The notes: a model not told the origin generated them from the letters alone. A stretch of 15,425 bases of DNA from JANNSX01 sp031403155 (GCA_031403155.1 JANNSX010000138.1:1-15425), one strand, 5' to 3'; counted from the stretch's first letter, positions 6,142-13,833 are shown. Program-made: numbers and translations.

Positions 6142-8118
6142 ATGAACGCGCGTGCCGGCACACCGGAGCCAAGGCTGTTCTTCCTCTCCCGCAGCGGCGC
6201 CGACGCCGATGTGGCGCTGGCGGTTGCGCGCCTGCTGCAGGAGTTTGGTCAGCGGACGATCCTGCAGGATGAAAATTTCACCCACCAGGACTTCATGGCC
6301 GCCATGGAGCGGGCCTTCGTGGCCGGGGACGAGGGCGCCGTGACCGTCGCGTTCCTGTCGGCGGAGTATCTGGAGTCATCAGAGTGTGAGGCAGAGTTTC
6401 GGCAGGCCCGGGAGGCCCAGCCCCAAGGCGCGGCGGAAGGACTGGTGATCTTCCGGATTGGGGACGTCGCGGTTGCAGACCTTGCCGAGCCCATCGACTA
6501 TTTCGATCTCGCTCCTGTCTTGTCGATCGAGGACGATGCGCGCCGTGGCCGGGCCTTCGCGGCGACGGCGCTCGGAGCGCTGGGTCTCTCGGATGAAACC
6601 TGGCATCGGGCCTACCTGCGCCACGCCGACGGGTCGGCGGCAACGCCGGAAGGTCTCGCGGCGCTCGGCTTGCGGGAAACCTCTGGCCGTGCCGACATCG
6701 ATCTTGGAGCCTTTGCCCGGTTGGCGGATGCGTTGGCGAATGAGCCGCTGGCGCTTCGCCTCGCCTCGCGCCTGCTCGCCGAGCGCAGGAGCGCGCATGC
6801 GGAAACCTATCTCGAGGCGTTTTCCGAGCATTCCGCGGCGGTGCCGGCCGAGACCGCCTACCCGCCTCAGGTGCGCGCCGCGCTTCTGACCTCCTTCGAG
6901 GTGGTCGAGAGCGACGGCACCATGCAGGGTCACTCGGCGACGAGCCTGTTGGCGCTCGCGGCCTTCACGCCGTCGGGCCGCGTACCGTCAACGGCCTTCG
7001 GCGCCAGCCCCGACGAGTATCCGACAGAGCTTGCCCCGTTCATTGCCGATGCCGCTTTGCGGGAAAGCGCGCTGGATCTGCTGGCGCGACTGTCGCTCGT
7101 GACGCGGTCCGGGCCTGGCCAGGAGTTCTCGGTGGAGCCCGGCATTTTGGCGGTGGTTCGCGATCTCCTGGTCGAGTCGGGCGGTGCGGACGACTGGGCC
7201 AAGGCGGCAGGCCGCTTCAGCGGAATTCTTGCCAGCGAGCACCTCGCGGTTGACGCCAAAGCCAAGTCTTCCTTGGGGCCGCGCGAACAGGATCGCGATC
7301 CCGCAGACAGCCCCGCGCGCGTTGCGACCGCATCGTTGCCAAGTCCGACTGACCCGCCAGCAATACCCTCCCGCGACTCCGCTTTCGCTGCCTTCGAGCA
7401 CGGCGAGGCCCTCACAATGGAGGGTAACGCCAGCGAGGCCCTGAAAGCCTTCGAGACCGCCCGCGCGAACTTCCAGGCTCTGTGGGACGCCGCCCCCGGC
7501 GACACCCAGGCCCAAGCCGATCTCGCGGCGAGCCATGCAAAGATCGGACTGACCCACATCGGCGCGGGCCATACGTCCGAGGGCGAGCGGTGGCTCAAAA
7601 CCTGCCGGGGGCTTATCGCGCGGCTGGCGCGGCGCGAGCCCGGGAACGAGGTCTGGCCGCGGTATCTGGAGTCGCTCGATGGGCAGCTGGCGGAGATCGT
7701 TCGTGCGAGCCCGCCGCCGCCCGTGCCACCAAAGCCTGCGACTGTACCGACCTCGTCTTCCCCGACCGATGGCGATACCGTCCGCCGCCTCGTCAACGCC
7801 TTGAAGCAACCGGCGCTCGACCCGCTCGATCCGCCCACCGAGGCCTTGAACGCCGAGGAGCCGCCGCCGCTCGTCATCGAGGTAGAGCGCGCTCCACCGA
7901 AAGTGTTCGCAGATGACGACGACGAGCCGGTCGCGCTCGAGACGGAGGCGGTGGTCCTCAAGCCCAAGCGCCGCATCCTGCCGCTGGCGTTCAACGGCCA
8001 TGGGCACGATGGGCTCAATGGCGGTGCGCGGTCCACGTCCGACACTCTCGGCCCCGCGCCCGATCCCCTGGTGCCGCCGCGCAAGTCGGGGTTCTTGAAG
8101 CGGTTGCTCGGGCGGTGA
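6142..8118 (+). CDS. TIR-domain protein with STAND-like flanks but no NTPase core
   Basis: This protein has 658 residues. Residues about 10-140 form a TIR domain: FFLSRSGADAD, a BB-loop region ILQDENFTHQDF (40-51), and AFLSAEYLESSECEAEF, in which Glu85 occupies the place of the catalytic NADase Glu (S-x-W-C-x-x-E; the Trp is Glu here). In TIR/NB-ARC/TPR proteins a P-loop ATPase follows. Here only about 30 linker residues separate the TIR from a segment like the post-ATPase helical part (ANEPLALRLASRLL, 199-212), and then a winged-helix-like unit (about 241-345, ending LARLSLVTRSG and EFSVEPGILAVVRDLL). No GxxxxGK[ST] and no Walker B are present. Residues 412-520 resemble degenerate TPRs (EALKAFETARANFQ, RLARREPGN). 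The tail is Pro/acid-rich with DDDDE and ends KSGFLKRLLGR. The ATG has GGGGAG eight bases upstream. Base use matches the neighbours. NAD cleavage or a purely scaffolding role are both possible. Confidence 0.8.
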   Translation: MNARAGTPEPRLFFLSRSGADADVALAVARLLQEFGQRTILQDENFTHQDFMAAMERAFVAGDEGAVTVAFLSAEYLESSECEAEFRQAREAQPQGAAEGLVIFRIGDVAVADLAEPIDYFDLAPVLSIEDDARRGRAFAATALGALGLSDETWHRAYLRHADGSAATPEGLAALGLRETSGRADIDLGAFARLADALANEPLALRLASRLLAERRSAHAETYLEAFSEHSAAVPAETAYPPQVRAALLTSFEVVESDGTMQGHSATSLLALAAFTPSGRVPSTAFGASPDEYPTELAPFIADAALRESALDLLARLSLVTRSGPGQEFSVEPGILAVVRDLLVESGGADDWAKAAGRFSGILASEHLAVDAKAKSSLGPREQDRDPADSPARVATASLPSPTDPPAIPSRDSAFAAFEHGEALTMEGNASEALKAFETARANFQALWDAAPGDTQAQADLAASHAKIGLTHIGAGHTSEGERWLKTCRGLIARLARREPGNEVWPRYLESLDGQLAEIVRASPPPPVPPKPATVPTSSSPTDGDTVRRLVNALKQPALDPLDPPTEALNAEEPPPLVIEVERAPPKVFADDDDEPVALETEAVVLKPKRRILPLAFNGHGHDGLNGGARSTSDTLGPAPDPLVPPRKSGFLKRLLGR

Positions 8119-8194
8119 GACGGGAGCTCGACTGGGGTCTGCCTCTCGGCCACCGCATTTGACCCCGCCGCGCCCTTCCCGCTACATCCCCACC

Positions 8195-8680
8195 ATGCCG
8201 CGTTCCCTCACCATCCGCGACTACGCGCCCTCTGACGAGGCGGCGCTGCTCGATCTCGTGCGCCAGCTGCAGGTGCATGAGGGCCAAGTCTATGATCGCA
8301 TGAAGCGGCCGGAGGAGATCGGACCCTGGTACATCGCCGGGCTCGAGAAGCAATGCGCCGAAAGCGCCGGTCGAATTCTCGTCGCCCTGAGCGATGGCGC
8401 AGTCGTCGCCTATGCGACGATCCTGACGAAGGTCGAAAACGATTCCATCGACGAGGTTCCCAACACCTACGCCCTCGTCGGCGATCTCGCGGTGACGAGG
8501 GACAGGCGCGGCCAAGGTATCGGCAAGCAGATGCTCGCCGAATGCGAACGCATCGCGCGGGCGGCCGGCGCCCGTTGGCTGCGCATCAATGCGCTTGCTC
8601 GAAATACCCAGGCGCGCGCGACCTACAGCACTTACGGCTTCGATGAGTTGTTCACCGGCTTCGAAAAGACGCTCGGGTAA
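8195..8680 (+). CDS. GNAT family N-acetyltransferase
   Basis: This is a 161-residue cytoplasmic acetyltransferase using acetyl-CoA. Motif A, which binds the CoA pyrophosphate, is seen as LVGDLAVTRDRRGQGIGKQML (94-114, with RGQGIG at 105-110). Motif B follows as NTQARATYSTYGFDE, with the family's Tyr in the YGF turn. The N-terminal TIRDYAPSDEAAL is the usual first strand and helix. The ATG at 8195 is preferred; the frame is open to a TTG at 8159, but those extra residues are Pro-rich and precede the domain. No strong Shine-Dalgarno is visible for either start. It follows the TIR gene after 76 bp. The substrate (small molecule, peptide or protein N-terminus) cannot be told. It is convergent with the small gene to its right. 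Confidence 0.87.
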   Translation: MPRSLTIRDYAPSDEAALLDLVRQLQVHEGQVYDRMKRPEEIGPWYIAGLEKQCAESAGRILVALSDGAVVAYATILTKVENDSIDEVPNTYALVGDLAVTRDRRGQGIGKQMLAECERIARAAGARWLRINALARNTQARATYSTYGFDELFTGFEKTLG

Positions 8681-8737
8681 GGGCTAGGCCGATCCGCCTT
8701 GACGCTTTGCCGTTTCTGCAATGAGAAGGGGTTGGAG

Positions 8738-9076
8738 TTACTGTGGAACTATGTCGTCTGGATCGTTGTTGGGCCATGTGTGGAACATCATGACGAATCC
8801 ATCGATCAGCGCTTGATCGAAGTACTCCTTGCCCGTGGGGTCATCGTCGAAATCGCTCTCCACCAGAACGCCCACATCGTCCAACGATTCGATATGCCAC
8901 CTGGTCTCATGGATTTCGCGACGCGCGTGCTCGACTGCCTCATCGGCCGACATGCCTGCGACATAGCAATCGATCATGGCACCACCGACCTCGGTTGCTT
9001 CAACTGAGTTGATATCGGGGCGACCAACGAACGTGATGATGCGAACGAGAGGCGGTGAGGGCTTCTTGCTTTTCAT
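8738..9076 (-). CDS. Small hypothetical protein
   Basis: I do not recognise this 112-residue protein. It is soluble and acidic, with no signal peptide or membrane segment. The sequence starts with a basic MKSKK, passes through a beta-strand-like VRIITFVGRP, then GAMIDCYVAGMSADEAVEHARREIHE, which looks like an amphipathic helix, and an acidic patch around ESDFDDDPTG before FVMMFHTWPNNDPDD. Codon use is normal for a real gene and the ATG has GCGAGG about ten bases upstream, so it is taken as coding in preference to the overlapping frame on the other strand (8699-9007), whose product is Cys/Trp-rich with no recognisable start site. It is convergent with the acetyltransferase gene and has no evident functional partner. 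Confidence 0.68.
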   Translation of the reverse strand: MKSKKPSPPLVRIITFVGRPDINSVEATEVGGAMIDCYVAGMSADEAVEHARREIHETRWHIESLDDVGVLVESDFDDDPTGKEYFDQALIDGFVMMFHTWPNNDPDDIVPQ

Positions 9077-9174
9077 GGCATTGGCCTCGCGTTGAAACGG
9101 TTGGGACCCGTGATCACAAGTTCCGGCGGACCCTCACGCGCTTTTTTCGATCTGAGCAAGACGGGTTTGTTTTC

Positions 9175-9347
9175 GGCCCTCTCCTTTGGGGAGAGGGTGC
9201 CGGCAGGCGGGAGAGGGGTTGATCTTCGACGAGTCTGACAACACGACAAGGAGAGATTCCAGCGGAGCTCAACCCCTCATCCGGCGCAGTCATGGCGGAG
9301 CCATGCTCCGCATGGACCGCGCCACCTTCTCCCCAAGGGAGAAGGCC
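9175..9347. repeat. Large imperfect inverted-repeat element
   Basis: Within the 314-bp gap between the small minus-strand gene and the GMC gene, the left end GGCCCTCTCC...GGGGAGAGGG (from 9175) and GAGAGGGGTTGA (to 9222) mirror the right half TCAACCCCTC (9269-9278) ... CCTTCTCCCCAAGGGAGAAGGCC (ending 9347). A nested perfect 7-bp hairpin GCGGAGC/GCTCCGC lies at 9295-9311. Each end is itself a small palindrome. It looks like a non-autonomous intergenic repeat of the type common in Rhizobiales; no transposase is present. Bases 9077-9174 hold nothing I can identify. Confidence 0.65.
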
Positions 9348-9390
9348 GGCAAAATCGCCAGCGTAACCCGGGTGAGAAGTTTCGCCCGCG

Positions 9391-11007
9391 TCAACCCCGC
9401 GCATCGCCCAGGATCAGATCCGCGCCCTTCTCGCCGACCATCATGGATGGCGCGTTGAGGTTGCCGGAGGTGATCGCTGGGAACACGGAGGAATCGACCA
9501 CGCGCAAGCCGGTGACGCCGTGCACGCGCAGTTTCGGGTCGACGGCCGAGGTCTTGGGATCGATGCCCATGCGGGCCGAGCCGCAGGGGTGGAAAATCGT
9601 CGAAGCCTTGGCGCGGATGTCGGCGATGAAGGCCTGATCGTCCTGCACCTCGGCGCCGGGCGCAGTCTCGTGATCGATGATGGCGGCCAGCGCCTCCGTC
9701 GAGCGGAGCTGGCGCAGGAAGCGTGCGCCTTCCAGCATCTCGGCGACATCGCGATCGTCGCCCAGCAGATTGGGTTGGATCGCCGGTGGCTCACCTGGGT
9801 TGGCGGAACGGATGCGCACGAACCCCCGGCTCACCGGCCGGCAGGGCGAGACCGAGAGCGAGAAGCCCGAGCGCCGGTCCGGCAGAATGAAGGCCGACGA
9901 TCCCGCCGGCGCCTTCTGGTACGACATCGGACAGTAGTAGAGTTGGATGTTGGGCCGTGGCCGCTCAGGAGATGAGCGCACGAAACCGCCGCCCTGATTG
10001 ATGCTCAGCGCCAGCGGCCCGCGCCGGAAGGCGAGATAGACCGCGCCCCAGAAGGCCTGGCCCCACCAGCGATTGAGCGACGCATTCAAAGTGCGCACCT
10101 TGGAGCGGTAGTAGTGATCGTAGGCCGCGTGATCCTGCATATGGGCGCCGACCGCCTCGTTCCCCTCGATCACCGAGATGCCGTGCTCCCTGAGAAGCGC
10201 CGCCGGGCCGACGCCGGAGATCTGAAGGAGCTGCGGCGTGTTGATAGCGCCGGCCGCCAGGATCACCTCGCGCTGGGCGCGCAGGAATTTGGTTTCGCCA
10301 TTCTTCCGCACATCGACGCCGACCGCGCGCCGGCCCTCGAAGACAATGCGCGTGGCGAGTGCCTCCGTCTCGATGAAGAGGTTCTTACGTCCCTGCGAGG
10401 GCCACAGGTAAGCGCGGGCCGCCGAGCATCTGAGGCCCCCCCGCGTCGTCAGGTGATAGGGGCCGACGCCTTCCTGTGTCTCGCCGTTGAAGTCGGCATT
10501 GTAGGGAAGCCCGAGCTCGGCCGCGCCATCGTAGTAGCTCTTCACGGTGCGATGGGCCGCCCGCGAGGGATCGGTGACGGCGACCGGCCCGCCCTTGCCG
10601 TGCAAGTCGGAGGCGCCGTGCTGGTAGTCTTCCATCCGCCGGAAATAGGGGAGCACGTCGCGCCAGCCCCACCCGGTCGCGCCCATGTCGCGCCAGTCGT
10701 CGTAGTCGGCGGCCTGGCCACGGATGTAGACGAGGGCGTTGATCGAGGAGGACCCGCCCAGCACTTTCCCGCGCGGCACCGGCACGGTCCGCCCGCCCAG
10801 GCCCGGATTGGGCTCGGAGGTGTACATCCAGTTGACCGACGTGTCGTTGAAGGTCTTGGCGTAGCCGATCGGCGTCTGGATCCAGAAACGACGATCCGAC
10901 GGCCCGGCCTCGATGAGCGCCACCCTGAACCGGCCATTGGCACTGAGGCGCGCGGCCACTGCCGAGCCTGCCGATCCCGCACCGACGATGATGTAGTCGA
11001 AAAGCAT
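9391..11007 (-). CDS. GMC-family FAD oxidoreductase (choline dehydrogenase-like)
   Basis: This is a 538-residue flavoprotein that oxidises an alcohol, using FAD. The N-terminus carries the dinucleotide motif VGAGSAGSAVAARL (8-21) and the distal LIEAG (31-35). GMC signature 1 is PRGKVLGGSSSINALVYIRG (residues 79-98). The C-terminal catalytic pair is His473 in FHPCGSARMG and Asn516 in SGNLNAP, the His/Asn arrangement seen in choline dehydrogenase and choline oxidase. The length is typical. The ATG at 11007 begins the fold directly (MLFDYIIVGAG) and has GGGGA five bases upstream; an ATG at 11028 is possible. It is divergent from a dimethylglycine-dehydrogenase-like gene, which hints at methylated-amine breakdown. 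The family contains many non-choline enzymes, so substrate is open and I give no symbol. Confidence 0.88.
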   Translation of the reverse strand: MLFDYIIVGAGSAGSAVAARLSANGRFRVALIEAGPSDRRFWIQTPIGYAKTFNDTSVNWMYTSEPNPGLGGRTVPVPRGKVLGGSSSINALVYIRGQAADYDDWRDMGATGWGWRDVLPYFRRMEDYQHGASDLHGKGGPVAVTDPSRAAHRTVKSYYDGAAELGLPYNADFNGETQEGVGPYHLTTRGGLRCSAARAYLWPSQGRKNLFIETEALATRIVFEGRRAVGVDVRKNGETKFLRAQREVILAAGAINTPQLLQISGVGPAALLREHGISVIEGNEAVGAHMQDHAAYDHYYRSKVRTLNASLNRWWGQAFWGAVYLAFRRGPLALSINQGGGFVRSSPERPRPNIQLYYCPMSYQKAPAGSSAFILPDRRSGFSLSVSPCRPVSRGFVRIRSANPGEPPAIQPNLLGDDRDVAEMLEGARFLRQLRSTEALAAIIDHETAPGAEVQDDQAFIADIRAKASTIFHPCGSARMGIDPKTSAVDPKLRVHGVTGLRVVDSSVFPAITSGNLNAPSMMVGEKGADLILGDARG

Positions 11008-11128
11008 CCGATCCCCGTCTGCGGCCATTGTTGCTTCAACCGGGCTCACTTCTAGCCCGCCCGGGGATGCCACAGGAAGCGGCAACCGTGCCACAGTTAA
11101 GACCAGGGTCATCGCCCCTTTCTCCGTC

Positions 11129-11148
11129 ATGGTCGCGAACGCGACCAT
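11129..11148. promoter_or_regulatory. Operator-like dyad 1
   Basis: The 20-base sequence ATGGTCGCGAACGCGACCAT is a perfect 9-bp inverted repeat around a two-base AA centre. Its size and near-contiguous arms are those of a binding site for a dimeric helix-turn-helix regulator. It lies 121 bp upstream of the GMC start and about 205 bp upstream of the plus-strand gene. No regulator gene is present in the window. Confidence 0.5.
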
Positions 11149-11222
11149 CCACGAGGGGCAAGAGGTGATCCGGGATCGTGCCGCCCGGCGCGGTCTGTGT
11201 TCTCACCAAAACCTCCCGTGGA

Positions 11223-11240
11223 TGCTGACTTTCGTCAGCA
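11223..11240. promoter_or_regulatory. Operator-like dyad 2
   Basis: TGCTGAC (11223-11229) and GTCAGCA (11234-11240) form a perfect 7-bp inverted repeat with a 4-base TTTC centre. It lies about 113 bp before the start of the plus-strand flavoprotein gene. In RNA it would be a short tetraloop hairpin; in DNA it would suit a dimeric repressor or activator. It is unrelated in sequence to the dyad at 11129. Confidence 0.45.
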
Positions 11241-11352
11241 GGACGGATGTTGGGGGCGGTACTCGCGACACAGCTCGGGGGGCCGTGACGCTGGCGCGAG
11301 GCCAATGCTAGAAAGCTCGCAACTCACAACCCGAAGCTCGAGGCAGAGACTC

Positions 11353-13788
11353 ATGAAATCCCATACCCGCGTGGCAGTCATCGGTGGCGGCGTCGTCGGC
11401 TGCTCGGTCGCCTATCACCTGACCAAGGCCGGCTGGAAGGACGTCACGCTGATCGAGCGGGCGCGGCTGGCGGCCGGCTCCACCTGGCATGCGGCGGGCG
11501 GTTTCCACACGCTGAACGGCGACCCCAACGTCGCCAAGCTCCAGGGCTACACCATCGGCCTCTATGCCGAGCTGGAACGAATCTCGGGCCAGTCCTGCGG
11601 GCTGCACCAGTCGGGCGGCGTGATCCTGGCCGACAACCAGGACCGCATGGACTGGTGCCGGATGGCGCATGCCCGCGCCCGCTATCTCAACCTCGACACC
11701 GAGCTGCTGACGCCGTCGGAGGCCAAGAAGCTGTTTCCGCTGATGGAGGAAAAGTACTTCGTCGGCGCGCTCTGGGACAAGGCGGACGGCAATCTCAACC
11801 CGGAAGATACGACCCAGGCCTATGCCAAGTCGGCGCAGATCGGCGGCGCGGAGATCGTGCTACAGAACCGCGTGCTCGAATTGAAGCCGCGGACCGACGG
11901 CACCTGGGACGTCGTCACCGAGAAAGGGACGATCCACGCCGAGCATGTCGTCAACTGCGGCGGCTTGTGGGCGCGCGAGGTCGGCCGCATGGTCGGCCTC
12001 GAGCTGCCCGTGCTCGCCATGGAGCATATGTACTTCGTCACCGAGGATATCCCCGAGGTCGTCGCCTACAACAAGGAGTTCGGCCGCGAGGTCACCCACG
12101 CGCTCGACTTCAAGGCCGAGATCTACACGCGCCAGGAGCGTAACGGCATGGTGCTCGGCACCTACGAGAAGGCCTGCGTGCCGTTCCAGCCCAAGACCAT
12201 GCCATGGACCTTCGGGCAGGAGCTGCTGCCGGACGATTTGGATCGCATCGCGCCATCCTTGGAGATAGCCTACAAGCATTTTCCGGCGCTCGGCCGGGCC
12301 GGCATCAAGCGCGTCATCAACGGGCCCTTCACGTTCACGCCGGACGGCAATCCGCTGGTCGGGCCGGTGCAGGGATTGAAGAACTTTTGGGTGGCCTGTG
12401 GCGTCATGGCGGGATTCAGCCAAGGCGGCGGCGTCGGGTTGGCGCTGTCGCAATGGATGGTCAACGGCGATCCGGGCTTCGACGTCTGGGGTATGGACGT
12501 TTCGCGCTTCGGCGAGTGGGCGACGCGCACCTACACGAACGAGAAGGTGCGCGAGAATTATTCGCGCCGCTTCTCCATCCGCTTTCCCAACGAGGAGCTG
12601 CCCGCCGCGCGGCCGCAACAGACGACGGCGCTCTACGATACGATGCTGGCGAACGGCGCGGTGATGGGCGATTCCTGGGGCTTGGAAACGCCGCTGTGGT
12701 TTGCGCCCAAGGGCGTCGAACCCAAGGATGTCGTTTCCTTCCATCGCTCGAACGATTTCCCGCATGTGAAGACCGAGGTGCTCGGCTGCCGCAACGCCGT
12801 CGGCGTCACCGAGATCGCCAACTTCGCGAAGTATGCCTTCGATGGGCCGGGCGCGGAGGCGTTCCTCTCGCGGCTCATGACCAACAAGATGCCGAGGACG
12901 GGCCGCCTCATCCTGACGCCAATGTTGAACCCGGCCGGCCGCCTCATCGGCGATTTCACGATCGCGAAAGCAGCGGACGAGCGCTTCGTCATGTGGGGCT
13001 CGAGCCAAGCGCAGAAGTACCACATGCGCTGGTTCGAGCAGCATCTGCCGGCGGACGGATCGGTGCGCATTCACCGCTACGACATGGGTCTCGTGGGCCT
13101 ATCGATTGCCGGTCCGCGCTCGCGTGAGCTGCTGGCCCGGCTGACGGACGAGGACGTGTCGAACGCCGGCTTCAAGTTCATGGAGCATCGCTCGATGGAC
13201 ATCGCCCATGTGCCGGCGATGATCAACCGCGTCACCTACACGGGCGATCTCGGCTACGAGATCTGGGTGGCGCCCGAGTATCAGCGTCGCCTCTATGCGG
13301 AGATCAAGTCGGCAGGGCGCGATCTCGGCCTCGTCGATTTCGGCATGCGCGCGCTGCTCGCCATGCGGCTCGAGAAGAACTTCCCGACCTGGTATCGCGA
13401 GTTGCGTCCGATCTATGGCGCCTACGAAGCCGGTCTCGACCGCTTCGTCGATCTGACCAAGAACGACTTCATCGGCCGCGAGGCGGCGGCGAAGGAGAAG
13501 GCCTCCGGCGGCACGCTGCGGCGCGTCACCTTCGTGGTCGATGCCGCAACCGCCGACGTGCTGGGCGACGAGCCGATTTGGCAGGGCGGCAAGGTCGTCG
13601 GTTGGGTGACGTCGGGTGGATATGCCCACTTTGTCGATCGCTCGCTGGCTCAGGGCTACGTGCCCAAAGAGCTTGCGGGGGATTTAGGGACCGGTGCATT
13701 CGAGATCGAGATCCTCGGCGACAACCGCCGCGCCACCATCATCACCGAGCCGCTGTTCGACCCGGAGGGGAAGAGGATGCGGGGGTAG
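11353..13788 (+). CDS. Dimethylglycine/sarcosine dehydrogenase-like flavoprotein
   Basis: This 811-residue enzyme joins an FAD amine-oxidase half to a folate-binding half. It would demethylate an N-methyl amino acid and pass the one-carbon unit to tetrahydrofolate. Seen: VIGGGVVGCS (9-18, Rossmann FAD site); GSTWHAAG (42-49), whose His46 is the residue to which FAD is covalently attached in this family; DAO domain to about 367, including GPFTFTPDGNPLVGP (324-338); an FAO_M-like linker (about 370-425); GCV_T aminomethyltransferase domain (about 428-700) with YTGDLGYEIWV (629-639); and the GCV_T C-terminal barrel (about 710-803). The length matches bacterial members. The ATG at 11353 is chosen because the FAD fold starts at once and GAGGCAGAG precedes it; the open frame upstream is unlike the family. 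Dimethylglycine, sarcosine and related N-methyl compounds are all possible substrates. Confidence 0.9.
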   Translation: MKSHTRVAVIGGGVVGCSVAYHLTKAGWKDVTLIERARLAAGSTWHAAGGFHTLNGDPNVAKLQGYTIGLYAELERISGQSCGLHQSGGVILADNQDRMDWCRMAHARARYLNLDTELLTPSEAKKLFPLMEEKYFVGALWDKADGNLNPEDTTQAYAKSAQIGGAEIVLQNRVLELKPRTDGTWDVVTEKGTIHAEHVVNCGGLWAREVGRMVGLELPVLAMEHMYFVTEDIPEVVAYNKEFGREVTHALDFKAEIYTRQERNGMVLGTYEKACVPFQPKTMPWTFGQELLPDDLDRIAPSLEIAYKHFPALGRAGIKRVINGPFTFTPDGNPLVGPVQGLKNFWVACGVMAGFSQGGGVGLALSQWMVNGDPGFDVWGMDVSRFGEWATRTYTNEKVRENYSRRFSIRFPNEELPAARPQQTTALYDTMLANGAVMGDSWGLETPLWFAPKGVEPKDVVSFHRSNDFPHVKTEVLGCRNAVGVTEIANFAKYAFDGPGAEAFLSRLMTNKMPRTGRLILTPMLNPAGRLIGDFTIAKAADERFVMWGSSQAQKYHMRWFEQHLPADGSVRIHRYDMGLVGLSIAGPRSRELLARLTDEDVSNAGFKFMEHRSMDIAHVPAMINRVTYTGDLGYEIWVAPEYQRRLYAEIKSAGRDLGLVDFGMRALLAMRLEKNFPTWYRELRPIYGAYEAGLDRFVDLTKNDFIGREAAAKEKASGGTLRRVTFVVDAATADVLGDEPIWQGGKVVGWVTSGGYAHFVDRSLAQGYVPKELAGDLGTGAFEIEILGDNRRATIITEPLFDPEGKRMRG

Positions 13789-13802
13789 GGACTGTGATTT
13801 CA

Positions 13803-13826
13803 TTGATATCGATATCATGATATCAA
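13803..13826. promoter_or_regulatory. Palindromic operator of the toxin-antitoxin pair
   Basis: TTGATATC (13803-13810) and GATATCAA (13819-13826) form an 8-bp inverted repeat ending eight bases before the antitoxin ATG. GATATC occurs three times (13805, 13811, 13819), and TGATATCGATATCA (13804-13817) is itself a perfect 14-bp palindrome. It is the most AT-rich spot in the area. Antitoxins of the ribbon-helix-helix type usually bind such repeats to repress their own operon. Confidence 0.65.
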
Positions 13827-13833
13827 CCTGGAC

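Larger units (their letters stand above)
11008..11352. promoter_or_regulatory. Divergent promoter region with two perfect dyads
   Basis: This 345-bp region lies between the divergent GMC and dimethylglycine-dehydrogenase-like genes. It contains two perfect inverted repeats described as separate sites (11129-11148 and 11223-11240). The minus frame of the GMC gene stays open to 11148, so an N-terminal extension cannot be fully excluded, but it has no family match. I cannot place -35/-10 hexamers with confidence. Confidence 0.5.

Noticed and set aside
6142..8118. Reading the TIR gene as part of a Thoeris, CBASS or Pycsar defence system
   Set aside because: No cyclase, NADase partner, nuclease or other defence gene lies next to it; the neighbours are chpT, a receiver and an acetyltransferase.
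6930..8153. A 407-residue Ser/Arg-rich frame on - opposite the TIR gene
   Set aside because: It is low in recognisable structure and antisense to a frame with a TIR domain and a good ribosome site.
8699..9007. A 102-residue frame on + over the small minus-strand gene
   Set aside because: No ribosome site and an unusual composition; the minus-strand frame has normal codon use and a better start.
9175..9347. Interpretation of the inverted-repeat element as a CRISPR array or insertion sequence
   Set aside because: There are no regularly spaced direct repeats and no transposase frame inside it.
10114..11055. A 313-residue frame on + opposite the GMC gene
   Set aside because: It is antisense to all the GMC motifs and is typical of antisense open frames in G+C-rich DNA.
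11860..13074. A 404-residue open frame on - inside the dimethylglycine-dehydrogenase-like gene
   Set aside because: The plus-strand frame has clear FAD and folate-domain motifs throughout; the antisense frame has none.
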